Assembly (NCBI RefSeq): GCF_900327775.1
Contig: NZ_OUMZ01000005.1
Location: 1 to 64,000 of the forward strand
Source: Roseovarius sp. EL26
Lineage (GTDB): Bacteria; Pseudomonadota; Alphaproteobacteria; Rhodobacterales; Rhodobacteraceae
Direction: 5' to 3'
DNA: 64,000 nt
In this document: one piece after another, positions 44,225 through 52,733 of the stretch
How the letters are laid out: every line of letters begins with the position of its first letter
How positions within the stretch are numbered: position 1 is the stretch's first letter
Notes under the pieces: generated by a model
Told to the model about the DNA's origin: nothing
What the model saw: the letters and a program-made list of their open reading frames with translations, nothing else
The model's database searches: none
Program-made: the position numbers and the translations under genes

Positions 44225-45534
44225 GCATTCAGGAACCAGATCCAGTAAAAGATTGGCGTGCCACAGGTCCGCTGGTTGCGGGGACGATAGCCTTGATCGC
44301 GCTGATCGGCGGGTTGGGTCTGTGGAGCATCAAAGCCCGGCTGTCTGGAGCGGTTGTGAGTCAGGGAATGATCGAGGTCGAGACCAATCGTCAGGTGGTG
44401 CAACACCCTGATGGTGGCGTGGTTGGTGCCATCTTGATCGATGAAAGCGACACAGTGCGCAAGGGCGATATTCTGATCCGGCTGGATGGTAGGCAATTGC
44501 GCTCAGAACTGGCGATTGTGAATGGTCAGCTTCATGAGATTGCGACGCGCAAAGCCCGGCTTCAGGCTGAGCGGGATGCAGTACCTGATATTCAATTCTC
44601 GGCCAAGCTATTGGAATTGGCGGGGCGCAGTGAGGAAATCGCGGGTATGGTGCAGGGAGAGCAGACCCTATTTGAAGCGCGCCAACAAAGCCTGCAACAA
44701 GAAGCTCGGCTGCTAAATGAACAAAACAATCAGATCGACAAGCGTATTGAAGGCATTCATGCGCAGTTAGAGGCGCTGCAGGTGCAAGTGGAATTGGTGC
44801 AAACCGAACTTGATAGCCAGAAAGAGTTGCTGAAAAACCAATTGGCGCGCGCGTCACGAGTGAATGAGCTCAAGCGTGAACATGCAGATTTGATGGGGCA
44901 GGTTGGCCGGTTAGAGGCTGAAACTGCAGAGTTGAGGGGGCAGGCGGCCAGCAATGACATTGCATTGCTGCAGCTTGATACCCGCCGTCGCGAAGAGGCG
45001 GTGACCACGCTGCGTGATTTGCAGTTCCGCGAGATCGAACTTGTCGAGCGCCGACTGGATCTGGAAGACACGCTATCACGGTTGGATATTCGTGCACCAA
45101 TGGATGGCGTGATTTATAGTCTGCAGGTTTTTGCCGAGCAATCCGTTGTGCGCGCAGCAGAGCCGCTGTTGTATATTATTCCACAAGATCAGGATCTGAT
45201 TGTCTCAACCCGGGTAGAAGCGGTTGACGTCACTAATGTCTACGTAGGGCAGGAGGCCTCACTGCGCTTTCCGGGTCTTGATCAAAGTGAAGTTCCGGAA
45301 CTGCGAGGCGCGGTGACACGAGTGTCGGCCGATGTCGTTCAGGATGAAACAACCGGGCAGAATTACTATAACGCTGAAATCATGCCTTTTGAGGAAGAAC
45401 TGGCCAAGCTTGGTGATGAAAAATTACTGCCGGGCATGCCTGTGGACACCTTCATCCAGACCTCTGAGCGATCTGCACTTGCCTATCTGATGGAACCGAT
45501 GACCGGATTTTTCAGTCGCGCATTCCGCGAATAA
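44221..45534 (+). CDS. HlyD-family membrane fusion protein of the type I system
   Basis: A 437-residue adaptor (PrtE/HlyD type). A TTG start at 44221 overlaps the transporter stop by 4 bases. One N-terminal helix (LVAGTIALIALIGGLGLW), then a lipoyl-like half motif (VQHPDGGVVGAILIDESD), a long coiled coil (about residues 95-280), the second lipoyl half (IRAPMDGVIYSLQVF) and a beta-barrel domain. It bridges the inner-membrane ABC protein and the TolC-like factor. Length is as usual. Confidence 0.93.
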   Translation: MSIQEPDPVKDWRATGPLVAGTIALIALIGGLGLWSIKARLSGAVVSQGMIEVETNRQVVQHPDGGVVGAILIDESDTVRKGDILIRLDGRQLRSELAIVNGQLHEIATRKARLQAERDAVPDIQFSAKLLELAGRSEEIAGMVQGEQTLFEARQQSLQQEARLLNEQNNQIDKRIEGIHAQLEALQVQVELVQTELDSQKELLKNQLARASRVNELKREHADLMGQVGRLEAETAELRGQAASNDIALLQLDTRRREEAVTTLRDLQFREIELVERRLDLEDTLSRLDIRAPMDGVIYSLQVFAEQSVVRAAEPLLYIIPQDQDLIVSTRVEAVDVTNVYVGQEASLRFPGLDQSEVPELRGAVTRVSADVVQDETTGQNYYNAEIMPFEEELAKLGDEKLLPGMPVDTFIQTSERSALAYLMEPMTGFFSRAFRE

Positions 45535-45560
45535 GACCTGCGAAGGGTGCCGCAAGTTTA

Positions 45561-45575
45561 CAACAGCTGCTGTTG
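45561..45575. promoter_or_regulatory. 15-bp palindrome between adaptor and outer-membrane factor
   Basis: CAACAGC-T-GCTGTTG is a perfect dyad. It could form a short hairpin between the two genes or be a protein site. There is no T-run behind it, so termination is doubtful. A TTAAATTGTGG block about 10 bp further resembles the repeats at 60.2 kb. Confidence 0.3.
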
Positions 45576-45707
45576 AAGTGGTGTTAAATTGTGGAAAAAT
45601 TATGTTTTTCGCAATTGGCATGTTACGTTTGGGAAAGTGTTTGTGCTGTAGGCCACCGTCAGATGTGGCCGCGCCGGACGCATGAGGCAGTTTGAGAGCA
45701 GAGCTCA

Positions 45708-47120
45708 ATGAAATATTTCAAGTGGATTCCGTTTTGGGCCGCGTTGACGGCTTGTGGGGACATGGCACAATATCGGGAACCCGAAATTGATTTGCCAGAT
45801 GTTTATAACGTTATGGCACCGGTCAAGGCACCGTCGCGGGCGGATCTGGAATGGTGGCGAAATTTCAATGACCCGGTATTGGATGGTTTGATTGCGCGCG
45901 GATTGGCAGACAACCTGTCAATTGCCGAGGCACAGGCCCGTTTAAAAGAAGCCGAGGCCGGCTTGCGTGGCGCCAGTGTGGCCGTCACCGGTGACGCTGA
46001 GGTTGAATTCAGCGGCAGTAAGCCGGGTTCTGACCGTATTGAAACCACCATCGGGGCCCGGGTGAATCTGGCCAATGAAGCCGGGCACCGGAGGGCTGCA
46101 GCCGAGGCCCGGTTGCAAGCTGCAGAGAAAAACGAGCTGGAAGCCCGTCGTGCAGTCTTATCCGAGATTTCAAATGCCTATACAGATCTGAGGTTTTTCC
46201 AAACCACGCGCAAACGACGCGAGCAGGATCTCGCATCACGTCAGAAAACCACCAATGATATCAATAAACAGGTCGAGGCAGGTGAAGCGACAAAGCTGGA
46301 CCTTCTGCGCGCACAATCTTTGTTGGCAGAAACGCAATCAGAAATTCCTCTGATCGAAACGAACATCATCCGGCAGCGCAATCGCCTGTCTACCTTGCTG
46401 GGTCGTCCAATTGGCATGCTGAATGTCGATCTTGGGTATCAGGGAAGGCAGCCGTTGCCGCAGGGCGTCACAGATCCTGGAGTGCCTGCAGATCTATTAC
46501 GCGCACGCCCGGACATCCAACGAGCCGAACGGCAGTATGCAGCAGCATTGTCGGACATGAGTGCGGCAAATGCCGCCCGCTACCCGAGTTTGAGTCTCAG
46601 TGGTATCATTTCAAATCCGCTTAATGGCGTGGCGCGCCCGGTAGATACATTCTTGGCTGGGCTGGTGTTACCTGTTTTTTCTCAACCAGCGCTGGCTGCT
46701 GAGGTTGATGCGGCTGACGCGCGGGCCACACAAGCTTATCTGCAATGGCGTACCGCAGTATTGCGCGCCGTAGAGGAAGTAGAGAATGCCCAAGCATTGT
46801 TGGGCTCTTCAAAACGGGCTGCACGGGCGGCGCAACGGACGGTCAATCTTGACCAAGAGTCGCTTAAACTGTCACGTGAACTGGTCTCCAGCGGAGGCAA
46901 TATTACAGTTTTGGACGTCTTGGACCGGGAACGTTCCTTGGCTGCGTCGCGCACGTCACTGGCACAAAGCCAGCGTGACATTGCGGCAGGCTACATTGAA
47001 CTTCAGGTGGCGTTAGGGCGTGGTCATCCTTTGGTTGCTGATGACCCGACCGACGGTGGCACCGTAGAGCAGGGCGAGCAAACAGAGACCGTTAGCCGGA
47101 ATCGCAAAGGGTTTCATTAA
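45708..47120 (+). CDS. TolC-like outer membrane factor lipoprotein (NodT family)
   Basis: A 470-residue outer-membrane factor. The N-terminus (FWAALTACG) is a lipoprotein-type signal with a Cys at about residue 16. Two repeated OEP domains follow: WWRNFNDPVLDGLIARGLADN, SIAEAQARLKEAEAG in the first half, and LLRARPDIQRAERQYAAALSDM (shown as LLRARPDIQRAERQY) in the second. The coiled-coil segments are typical of NodT/TolC. It lies about 170 bp after the adaptor gene and may be expressed with it. The C-terminal 30 residues are acidic and of low complexity. It provides the outer-membrane channel of the type I system. Confidence 0.92.
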   Translation: MKYFKWIPFWAALTACGDMAQYREPEIDLPDVYNVMAPVKAPSRADLEWWRNFNDPVLDGLIARGLADNLSIAEAQARLKEAEAGLRGASVAVTGDAEVEFSGSKPGSDRIETTIGARVNLANEAGHRRAAAEARLQAAEKNELEARRAVLSEISNAYTDLRFFQTTRKRREQDLASRQKTTNDINKQVEAGEATKLDLLRAQSLLAETQSEIPLIETNIIRQRNRLSTLLGRPIGMLNVDLGYQGRQPLPQGVTDPGVPADLLRARPDIQRAERQYAAALSDMSAANAARYPSLSLSGIISNPLNGVARPVDTFLAGLVLPVFSQPALAAEVDAADARATQAYLQWRTAVLRAVEEVENAQALLGSSKRAARAAQRTVNLDQESLKLSRELVSSGGNITVLDVLDRERSLAASRTSLAQSQRDIAAGYIELQVALGRGHPLVADDPTDGGTVEQGEQTETVSRNRKGFH

Positions 47121-47141
47121 ATCAACCGCGCGGCAATCGCT

Positions 47142-48335
47142 TCATGATGACATGGAAAGTGCCGCGCGCAATTTTGCTTTGGCTTTGCGGGAATTGAGTT
47201 TCACCCGATCAAACAGGGGCAATCGTGCGTCATGACCCGCGGCACGCATCAGCTGGATCACATCACTGTCCAAGGGGAGGCGCTTAAGGGCGCCGATAGC
47301 GCATTGTTTGATGATCGCCTCGCGGTTTGCACGGAAGTATTCCAGATCGAAGACGTCAGAAAAGTCCTCTAACACGCCTAGTATATCCAGGTTCAACATG
47401 GTTCGGGTGCATTTGCGGCACTGCGAGCAATTGTTTTTCTGTATGGTGTCCCGTGTTTCTGTTGGTGAAACGCAGACATCCAATAAGTGCCGGGATGGGG
47501 GATAGGCCGCGACTTTTGCAATTTTCTGGGACCGTTCCAACCCAGCACATGCAAGCGTGAAGACGATGTTTTCAGTCGATAGCAAGGGGAGCAGGATGGA
47601 TTCGTAATAGGTGATTTCTGCGTGTGATTGGTTGGTGTGTGAGTAAGAGTAGCTGGAAGAATAGAGATAACATTTGTGCAGATCCTGAAAGAACAAAACA
47701 GCAGCTATGTTGCGTAATGTGCTTGTGCGGATGAAATTGGCGTCGGCTTCGACGTAGAAATCAGAAAGGTTGCTGTTTACGGTCGTCCAGTTCAGCCCGG
47801 ATTGTGTGGCGAATTTTTGAACGCGCTGACAATAACGTTGATAAATCGCAGCGCTACCCGCCACGGGCCCCATGGCTCCGACGTTGAAGGTGGACAGGCT
47901 GCTTAACTGGTAAAACGGTGCTGTGTCGCCGCTGGTATGAACGGCTAGTGTGGCGAAGGAATCAACCCCAGCAGAAAACCCCGAACCGGTATCAGTGCCC
48001 GGTTTGGAAGACGTCATGCCCGCTGGGAGAGCTGTAATTTGAATTTTGAAAAGCGCAGGATTGAAATGGCGTAGCAGATCTTGAATGTCGTTGTTCAGAT
48101 TGAACAGTAATGTCGGTGATATCGGCCCTTCAATATGCAGGGGCGCCCCTCGCAGCATTGCAGGATAAAGTAAGGCGATAGCGATCCAGTCGCAAAGATA
48201 GGCCGGGGCATTTAAGGGCTGATTGGTTTCACCATCAAAGACCAAATATTCAGGAAGATCCTTGCTGGAAACATCACATGAAATCTTTCTGGTGGTTTCA
48301 TACTGCTGGGCGTGAATATTGCTTACAGAAATCAT
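47142..48335 (-). CDS. Unrecognised PP-loop-like protein
   Basis: A 397-residue soluble protein that I cannot place in a named family. GFSAGVDSFATL (119-130) resembles the PP-loop (SGGxDS) of N-type ATP pyrophosphatases such as asparagine synthetase, QueC and TilS, though the second Gly is Ala. CSQCRKCTRT (303-312) gives a Cys cluster that could bind zinc, as in QueC-like enzymes. These two motifs in the same order suggest ATP-dependent amidation or thiolation of a small molecule or glycan. It is leftward, convergent with the outer-membrane factor, upstream of nothing else in the same direction until the rhomboid gene 100 bp away. Biological role unknown. Confidence 0.65.
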   Translation of the reverse strand: MISVSNIHAQQYETTRKISCDVSSKDLPEYLVFDGETNQPLNAPAYLCDWIAIALLYPAMLRGAPLHIEGPISPTLLFNLNNDIQDLLRHFNPALFKIQITALPAGMTSSKPGTDTGSGFSAGVDSFATLAVHTSGDTAPFYQLSSLSTFNVGAMGPVAGSAAIYQRYCQRVQKFATQSGLNWTTVNSNLSDFYVEADANFIRTSTLRNIAAVLFFQDLHKCYLYSSSYSYSHTNQSHAEITYYESILLPLLSTENIVFTLACAGLERSQKIAKVAAYPPSRHLLDVCVSPTETRDTIQKNNCSQCRKCTRTMLNLDILGVLEDFSDVFDLEYFRANREAIIKQCAIGALKRLPLDSDVIQLMRAAGHDARLPLFDRVKLNSRKAKAKLRAALSMSS

Positions 48336-48442
48336 CGCGACCTCAATATGAAGGTGTAAGTGTAATGAATTCTACCTTAGATTGAATTTCGGATTCTGGC
48401 AAACACTGCCACTCTGCGGCGTATGCAGCGGCTGAAGGGACA

Positions 48443-49087
48443 TTATGAGTTTCGAAAAAACGGTGCCAAGGTCAGGCCGACAATCGTGCCGCCCAGATGC
48501 GTTTCCCATGCCAAATGTCCTGATGCGAGCAAGTAGCTTCCCAGATTCAGAACGATCATGAGCGCAGTCGCCCAAGCAATGGTGCTGAATGAGAGGGGAT
48601 GGTGAGGTGAAACGCCACGCCTATTCCAAATAAGCGCGGCGGCGACCAGACCAAACAGGGCGCCTGAAGCGCCAACCATTGGCTGCAGCGTATTCGTCAA
48701 AGCGGCGAAAGCTAACGCGCCACCAAGGACACAAAGCATATAAAAAACTATAAACCACCAAGCCCCTATCTGGCCGATAATGTGGCGCCCCAGTGAGACC
48801 AGTACAATCATATTGACCACAAGATGCCACAACCCAGCGTGCAAAAACGCATAGCTGACAAACATAACATAGGGTTGAAGTGGGTAGTTTGGCAGCCATC
48901 CATGCAGCAAGCCCGCCCAAAAGGCCCCGTAAGCATAACTATCGGGTCGCCAACGAATTGTGCCCCACGCCCCCAGATCTGCCCCGATTAAAAGCGCCTC
49001 GGGCACAGTGCAAGCCAAGACCATGATCCAGAGAATGGCAGGCATGGTCTTAGAATGGCTTGACGGTTGATGCATGATATCGTGCAA
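48443..49087 (-). CDS. Rhomboid-family intramembrane serine protease
   Basis: A 214-residue membrane protein with about six helices. The catalytic pair is clear: Ser in GASGALFGLVAA, within helix 4, and His in HLGGTIVGL, within helix 6. The loop HAGLWHLVVNMIVL carries the His and Asn pattern of the rhomboid L1/helix 2. Rhomboids cleave single-pass membrane proteins inside the membrane; the related rhombosortase cleaves GlyGly-CTERM anchors. The gene is within an exopolysaccharide locus next to a CTERM-tailed protein, so processing of a surface protein is a fair hypothesis. Its own start is 44 bp after the outer-membrane barrel gene stop. Confidence 0.9.
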   Translation of the reverse strand: MHDIMHQPSSHSKTMPAILWIMVLACTVPEALLIGADLGAWGTIRWRPDSYAYGAFWAGLLHGWLPNYPLQPYVMFVSYAFLHAGLWHLVVNMIVLVSLGRHIIGQIGAWWFIVFYMLCVLGGALAFAALTNTLQPMVGASGALFGLVAAALIWNRRGVSPHHPLSFSTIAWATALMIVLNLGSYLLASGHLAWETHLGGTIVGLTLAPFFRNS

Positions 49088-49131
49088 AACAGGTTCTTGT
49101 CAGTTTGACAAGGTGGTGGCCATCGGAAAGG

Positions 49132-50526
49132 TCAATTCAGCAAATCGAATGTTCGGTTCAACGACAGAAACACGGATGTTGAATCGGCATTGCCAAGGTT
49201 TTCTTCATCACGGTATTCATAAGAGACACCTGTGCGCATGAACCATTGTTCTGTCAGTGAGCGTCGGTAACTGACGTCGAACGAGGTGCGCTCAACCTCA
49301 TTTGAGGTCGCATTGCCCTCGGCCAGAGAAAATCCGAAATCGAAGCCAAGGCCGGAAATGGAATTGATGTCGTGGTCATAGGTAACCCCAAGACGTGTCG
49401 TCAGACGTTCTTCATCCTCACTATCGGTTCTGACACGGCGGTTCAAAATGAACCGTAACCTGCTGCTGTCGAGTTCCCGAAGGAAGTCTATGCTTCCAAT
49501 GAGGTTAGGGTCATCGCCATCCAATGTTGTGACACCAATCGATGTCGACAGCTCCTGACCCAAAGCGAAGTTCAGGCTTCGCCCTGCTTGCAACGTATAG
49601 CGCTGGCCACTTTGATCTCGACTAGACTCCAAAGAAGCATCAGCCGTTCCATTCGGCATGATGCGATTCCAGCCGATCTGCCCGATCGGGCCTTCTTCGG
49701 TTTCTGTTCCTGAGTTTTCGCGGGTTACAATTTCTTCGTAGCCTAGGCCAAAATCCAGTGTGGTGATTGCACTGACGTCATATGTGACGCCGGCCAATGC
49801 CGAATATGTGTCACGTTCTGTGTCTTCTGAATTGTCTTCTTCGAAGCGATCATAGTCGAGCTCCAGACGCCCGGTTACCACCTCGGAAACTCTGAGCAGG
49901 GTGGTGACACCCGTTGCGGCACGCCAGCTGTCGTCAAGAGTACCTGAGCTCACATCATCGTAGGTAATCGCACTGGAGCTGGCGTCAAAAATGAGGCCAA
50001 GGGGAGCATTTTGTCCAACTTCCACCGAGGTGGAAAATCCATAACTGTTTCGTGTCCCGGTGCCGTTCAACTCGTTGAAGTCTGGGGGTAAGACGATATT
50101 GCCTTCACCATCGGCGAAATCCTGCAGTGGACGCAGAAACCCGACCTCAGATTGGCGGAAGAATGTGTCGAAGGATAATGCTGCATTCCCGGTGTTCCTG
50201 TCGTATCCGAGCCGCAGATTTGGTTCTCCGAAACCCGTTTCAGCGTCAGAGCTGCTGGGTAGATCCCCTAACCGCAGCAATCCACCAGCAGAAAAACTCA
50301 ATGCTTGCGTACTGGTTTGCGAATTCAGATTAAAGGTTAGGGCGGTTGTTGAAAGATTGGTGCTGCCTTCACTTGGTATATCAAGTGCAAGGTTGTCACC
50401 GCTCTCAAAACGTTGACTTAAATCCAAGGTCGCTGAAATTGGATTAGCTTCCTGCGCAATCAGCGGGTAGCTGATCCAGCCTGAAATGCCCGCAAGCGCG
50501 AGGGGGAAAAGGGGCCTGATTTTCAC
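49132..50526 (-). CDS. PEP-CTERM-system-associated outer membrane barrel protein
   Basis: A 464-residue protein with a signal peptide (about residues 1-25, ending IAQE) and many alternating hydrophobic beta strands with acidic turns, ending in FLSLNRTFDLLN, typical for an outer-membrane barrel C-terminus. Repeat motifs such as LRLGYDRNTGNAALSFDTF and RLRFILNRRV match the TIGR03016-type proteins found beside exopolysaccharide export genes of XrtA systems. It is likely a channel or export aid for polysaccharide. It lies 20 bp after the Wza-like gene and is probably co-transcribed. Confidence 0.78.
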   Translation of the reverse strand: MKIRPLFPLALAGISGWISYPLIAQEANPISATLDLSQRFESGDNLALDIPSEGSTNLSTTALTFNLNSQTSTQALSFSAGGLLRLGDLPSSSDAETGFGEPNLRLGYDRNTGNAALSFDTFFRQSEVGFLRPLQDFADGEGNIVLPPDFNELNGTGTRNSYGFSTSVEVGQNAPLGLIFDASSSAITYDDVSSGTLDDSWRAATGVTTLLRVSEVVTGRLELDYDRFEEDNSEDTERDTYSALAGVTYDVSAITTLDFGLGYEEIVTRENSGTETEEGPIGQIGWNRIMPNGTADASLESSRDQSGQRYTLQAGRSLNFALGQELSTSIGVTTLDGDDPNLIGSIDFLRELDSSRLRFILNRRVRTDSEDEERLTTRLGVTYDHDINSISGLGFDFGFSLAEGNATSNEVERTSFDVSYRRSLTEQWFMRTGVSYEYRDEENLGNADSTSVFLSLNRTFDLLN

Positions 50527-50545
50527 TGCTCTCTCGTTCGTTATA

Positions 50546-51178
50546 TTATTCGAACAGGCGTCTTTCCGGTACGATTATCACATCACCTGGGGCCATGACG
50601 GTCATCCCGATATTGGAACGGCCTGCAAGGATGTTATTATAGTTAACGTTGTACACACGCTCTTTGCCTGTTGCGTCTCTGCGGCGTAATTGTACACGTT
50701 TCTTAGCTGCAAATCTAGAAAAACCACCGATTTCTGCCAGCAATTGCAGTAAGGTTGTGCCTTCAGCCACTTCTACTTTTCCTGGGCTGCTAACCTGGCC
50801 CAAAATATAGATTGGAATTGTGGGCTCTGCGTCAGCCGCACCTGCGGATGGGAAGGCAAGTTCGGGTTCTGCAAGGCGCGCAAGTGATACAAAAACGGTG
50901 GGCGCACTGGCGAAGTTTGGTGACAGCTCAGTTGTGATGCTGTTTTTGACCTGACCCAAGGTTCGGCCTCCGGCTTGTACGGTGCCAGCCAGTGGCACTG
51001 AAACGCGGCCGTCTGGCAATACCAAGGCATCGCGGTTGATGCTGCTGTCTTCCAGGACTTCTATTCGAATGATGTCACCGGGTTTGATGCGGTAACTTTC
51101 TTGTGCAGATCCTTCGCCCGCAAAGATAGGCAGCAGGGTCAGTGCGAATAAGAGCGTGATAATCCGTTTTATAATCAT
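50546..51178 (-). CDS. Polysaccharide export protein (Wza-like)
   Basis: A 210-residue exported protein. The signal peptide (MIIKRIITLLFALTLLPIFA) is followed by the polysaccharide-export domain ESYRIKPGDIIRIEVLED and by RVSVPLAGTVQAGGRTLGQVKNSI, then a SLBB-like domain with YILGQVSSPGKVEV and TLLQLLAEIGGFSRFA. No lipobox Cys is present, unlike E. coli Wza. It belongs to the exopolysaccharide export module with the downstream barrel. Confidence 0.92.
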   Translation of the reverse strand: MIIKRIITLLFALTLLPIFAGEGSAQESYRIKPGDIIRIEVLEDSSINRDALVLPDGRVSVPLAGTVQAGGRTLGQVKNSITTELSPNFASAPTVFVSLARLAEPELAFPSAGAADAEPTIPIYILGQVSSPGKVEVAEGTTLLQLLAEIGGFSRFAAKKRVQLRRRDATGKERVYNVNYNNILAGRSNIGMTVMAPGDVIIVPERRLFE

Positions 51179-51516
51179 GGTTTTATAGGCTTCACGTTAG
51201 AATGGGATATGACTTTAGGACGTCCATGTTAATGCAGCTATTGCGCAGATTCGCAAAAAATGTTGCTCGCGACAGGTTTTCGACAGGAGCAACGTGATCT
51301 TTGTGCAACATGTTCCGACGTTTGCGAAGGTGTTTTTACCTAGCGTCGGAGGGGTACAACGCCAAGACATCATAGGTTTAGAAAAAGGGTGAATTGTGTC
51401 TGGACCGCATGGTTTCGCCTAATTGTTGCCGTAAATAATGGAGAAGATCGCAAGAACGGCAAAGGCAATCCATGCGGTCATAGATGCGTGTGGTGCCCTA
51501 TGTAAGGAAAGACACT
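51179..51516. promoter_or_regulatory. Divergent regulatory region with nested dyad
   Basis: About 340 bp between the leftward Wza-like gene and the rightward small membrane gene. A dyad TCCGACG (51314-51320) with CGTCGGA (51344-51350) encloses a small AGGT-GTTTTT-ACCT hairpin (51328-51341). It may be an operator or a transcript hairpin. Both divergent promoters should lie here; I see no convincing -35/-10 pair. Confidence 0.45.
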
Positions 51517-51720
51517 ATGGTTGGTATCGTATTTTTGTCCGCTTTGATTGGCTTAACTGCAGCGGTATCGGTATTATTATCTGGTGCATCTTTTGGGTTT
51601 GCGTTTCTCATCTATGTTTGCTGTGGTGTTGCGATGGTTATGACGGTTGTCCTACTGACAACTATATCTCAATTCGTAAACGGCCCCGCCGTGAGTGGCG
51701 ATGCGGAACCTCAACGATAA
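51517..51720 (+). CDS. Small two-helix membrane protein
   Basis: A 67-residue protein, with AAGGAAA 7 bases before the ATG at 51517. Two hydrophobic segments (VGIVFLSALIGLTAAVSVLL and FGFAFLIYVCCGVAMVMTVV) are followed by a short soluble tail NGPAVSGDAEPQR. No family recognised. It lies in the divergent gap of the exopolysaccharide genes and may be an accessory of that locus. The frame extends upstream to 51484 but the internal ATG has the better ribosome site. Confidence 0.6.
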   Translation: MVGIVFLSALIGLTAAVSVLLSGASFGFAFLIYVCCGVAMVMTVVLLTTISQFVNGPAVSGDAEPQR

Positions 51721-52010
51721 GCGCTGATAAGCGTCCGAAACCCTTCTACTCCTCGCGAATCAAATGGTTTCTTTTAGGGAAACAATTTGGGCGCTCTCGT
51801 AATATTTCATCAAATTTAGAAAATATCAGCTGTCACTGATGTCCGAAAGTGCATCTCTAGGGTGTTTTTTGGTGCAAATTTTGCTCCATTTGCGGGAATT
51901 AATGGCGTAAATGTGTTCCAATTAAGTTTTTCTTTTGGTTGACGTTGGGTGATCATGTACAGTGTATCCGTCTGTAATAAGCAAACATGTTGTTTGAGAA
52001 GGTAGCTAAT

Positions 52011-52661
52011 ATGAATATTAAACTTTTCGCGAGTGCAGCTGTTTCCGCGTTAATGATCGCAGGATCAGCGACAGCAGCTAGCCTAAGCTTTAGTGGTGAC
52101 ACGGATACCGCAATTCTTCCAGGTGGCCCCACAGGATTTTCCGCAGGTGATTTGGGAGCCACTGGTCTTTCCGTCGGTGATACAATCACGACTGTGGGTA
52201 AAGACATCGGTGTAGGTGGGCTATCCGTAGATGCCGACAATGTAACTTTTGAAGTCACATATCTTGGTTCCGAAGCGGGACATCTTAACGAAGCTGTTGA
52301 ACTTGCAATGGGGGATACGCTTTTCATTAACAAAGGCCCTGACGCAGCGTCGATAGGCGACACAGCCACGTTCAAAGGTGGCTTGGCCGGATTTGTTGCA
52401 TTCCTCTTCAGGGATTTGACTGATGGTGGAGAGTTTGTCCAAAACGGAGAAACAGGGGCCTCGGCCACTGGCCTGAGAATTGGTTTCTCAGAGATTTCTT
52501 CGGACGGCAAAAGCGTTGTAGCGCTATTTGCTGATGGTTTGGGAGATGGCGATTTTGACGATTTAGCCATCAGAATCTCAATCGTACCTCTGCCAGCAGG
52601 TGGTCTGCTTTTGCTGACTGCGCTTGGTGGTATTGGCGTCATGCGCCGCAAAAAAAGCTAA
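52011..52661 (+). CDS. VPLPA-CTERM surface protein
   Basis: A 216-residue exported protein. The ATG at 52011 is preferred over 51987 because the signal peptide (NIKLFASAAVSALMIAG, ending ATA) then begins normally. The mature domain is a Gly/Asp/Thr-rich beta domain without Cys. The last 25 residues form a VPLPA-CTERM tail: the motif VPLPAGG, a hydrophobic stretch LLLLTALGGIGV and a basic end MRRKKS. Such tails are recognised by exosortases for anchoring or release. It is followed by a strong terminator. No exosortase lies in the window, so the processing enzyme must be encoded elsewhere. Confidence 0.9.
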   Translation: MNIKLFASAAVSALMIAGSATAASLSFSGDTDTAILPGGPTGFSAGDLGATGLSVGDTITTVGKDIGVGGLSVDADNVTFEVTYLGSEAGHLNEAVELAMGDTLFINKGPDAASIGDTATFKGGLAGFVAFLFRDLTDGGEFVQNGETGASATGLRIGFSEISSDGKSVVALFADGLGDGDFDDLAIRISIVPLPAGGLLLLTALGGIGVMRRKKS

Positions 52662-52690
52662 GCCTGATTATTTCAGAAGCATAGTTAAAA

Positions 52691-52715
52691 AAAGAGGGCC
52701 AGTTGGCCCTCTTTT
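52691..52715. terminator. Bidirectional terminator between convergent genes
   Basis: A perfect 10-bp stem (AAAGAGGGCC at 52691-52700 and GGCCCTCTTT at 52705-52714), loop AGTT, with T residues on one side and A residues on the other. It can end both the VPLPA-CTERM gene and the leftward RTX gene. Confidence 0.92.
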
Positions 52716-52733
52716 ACATTTTTGGAACGCGCT

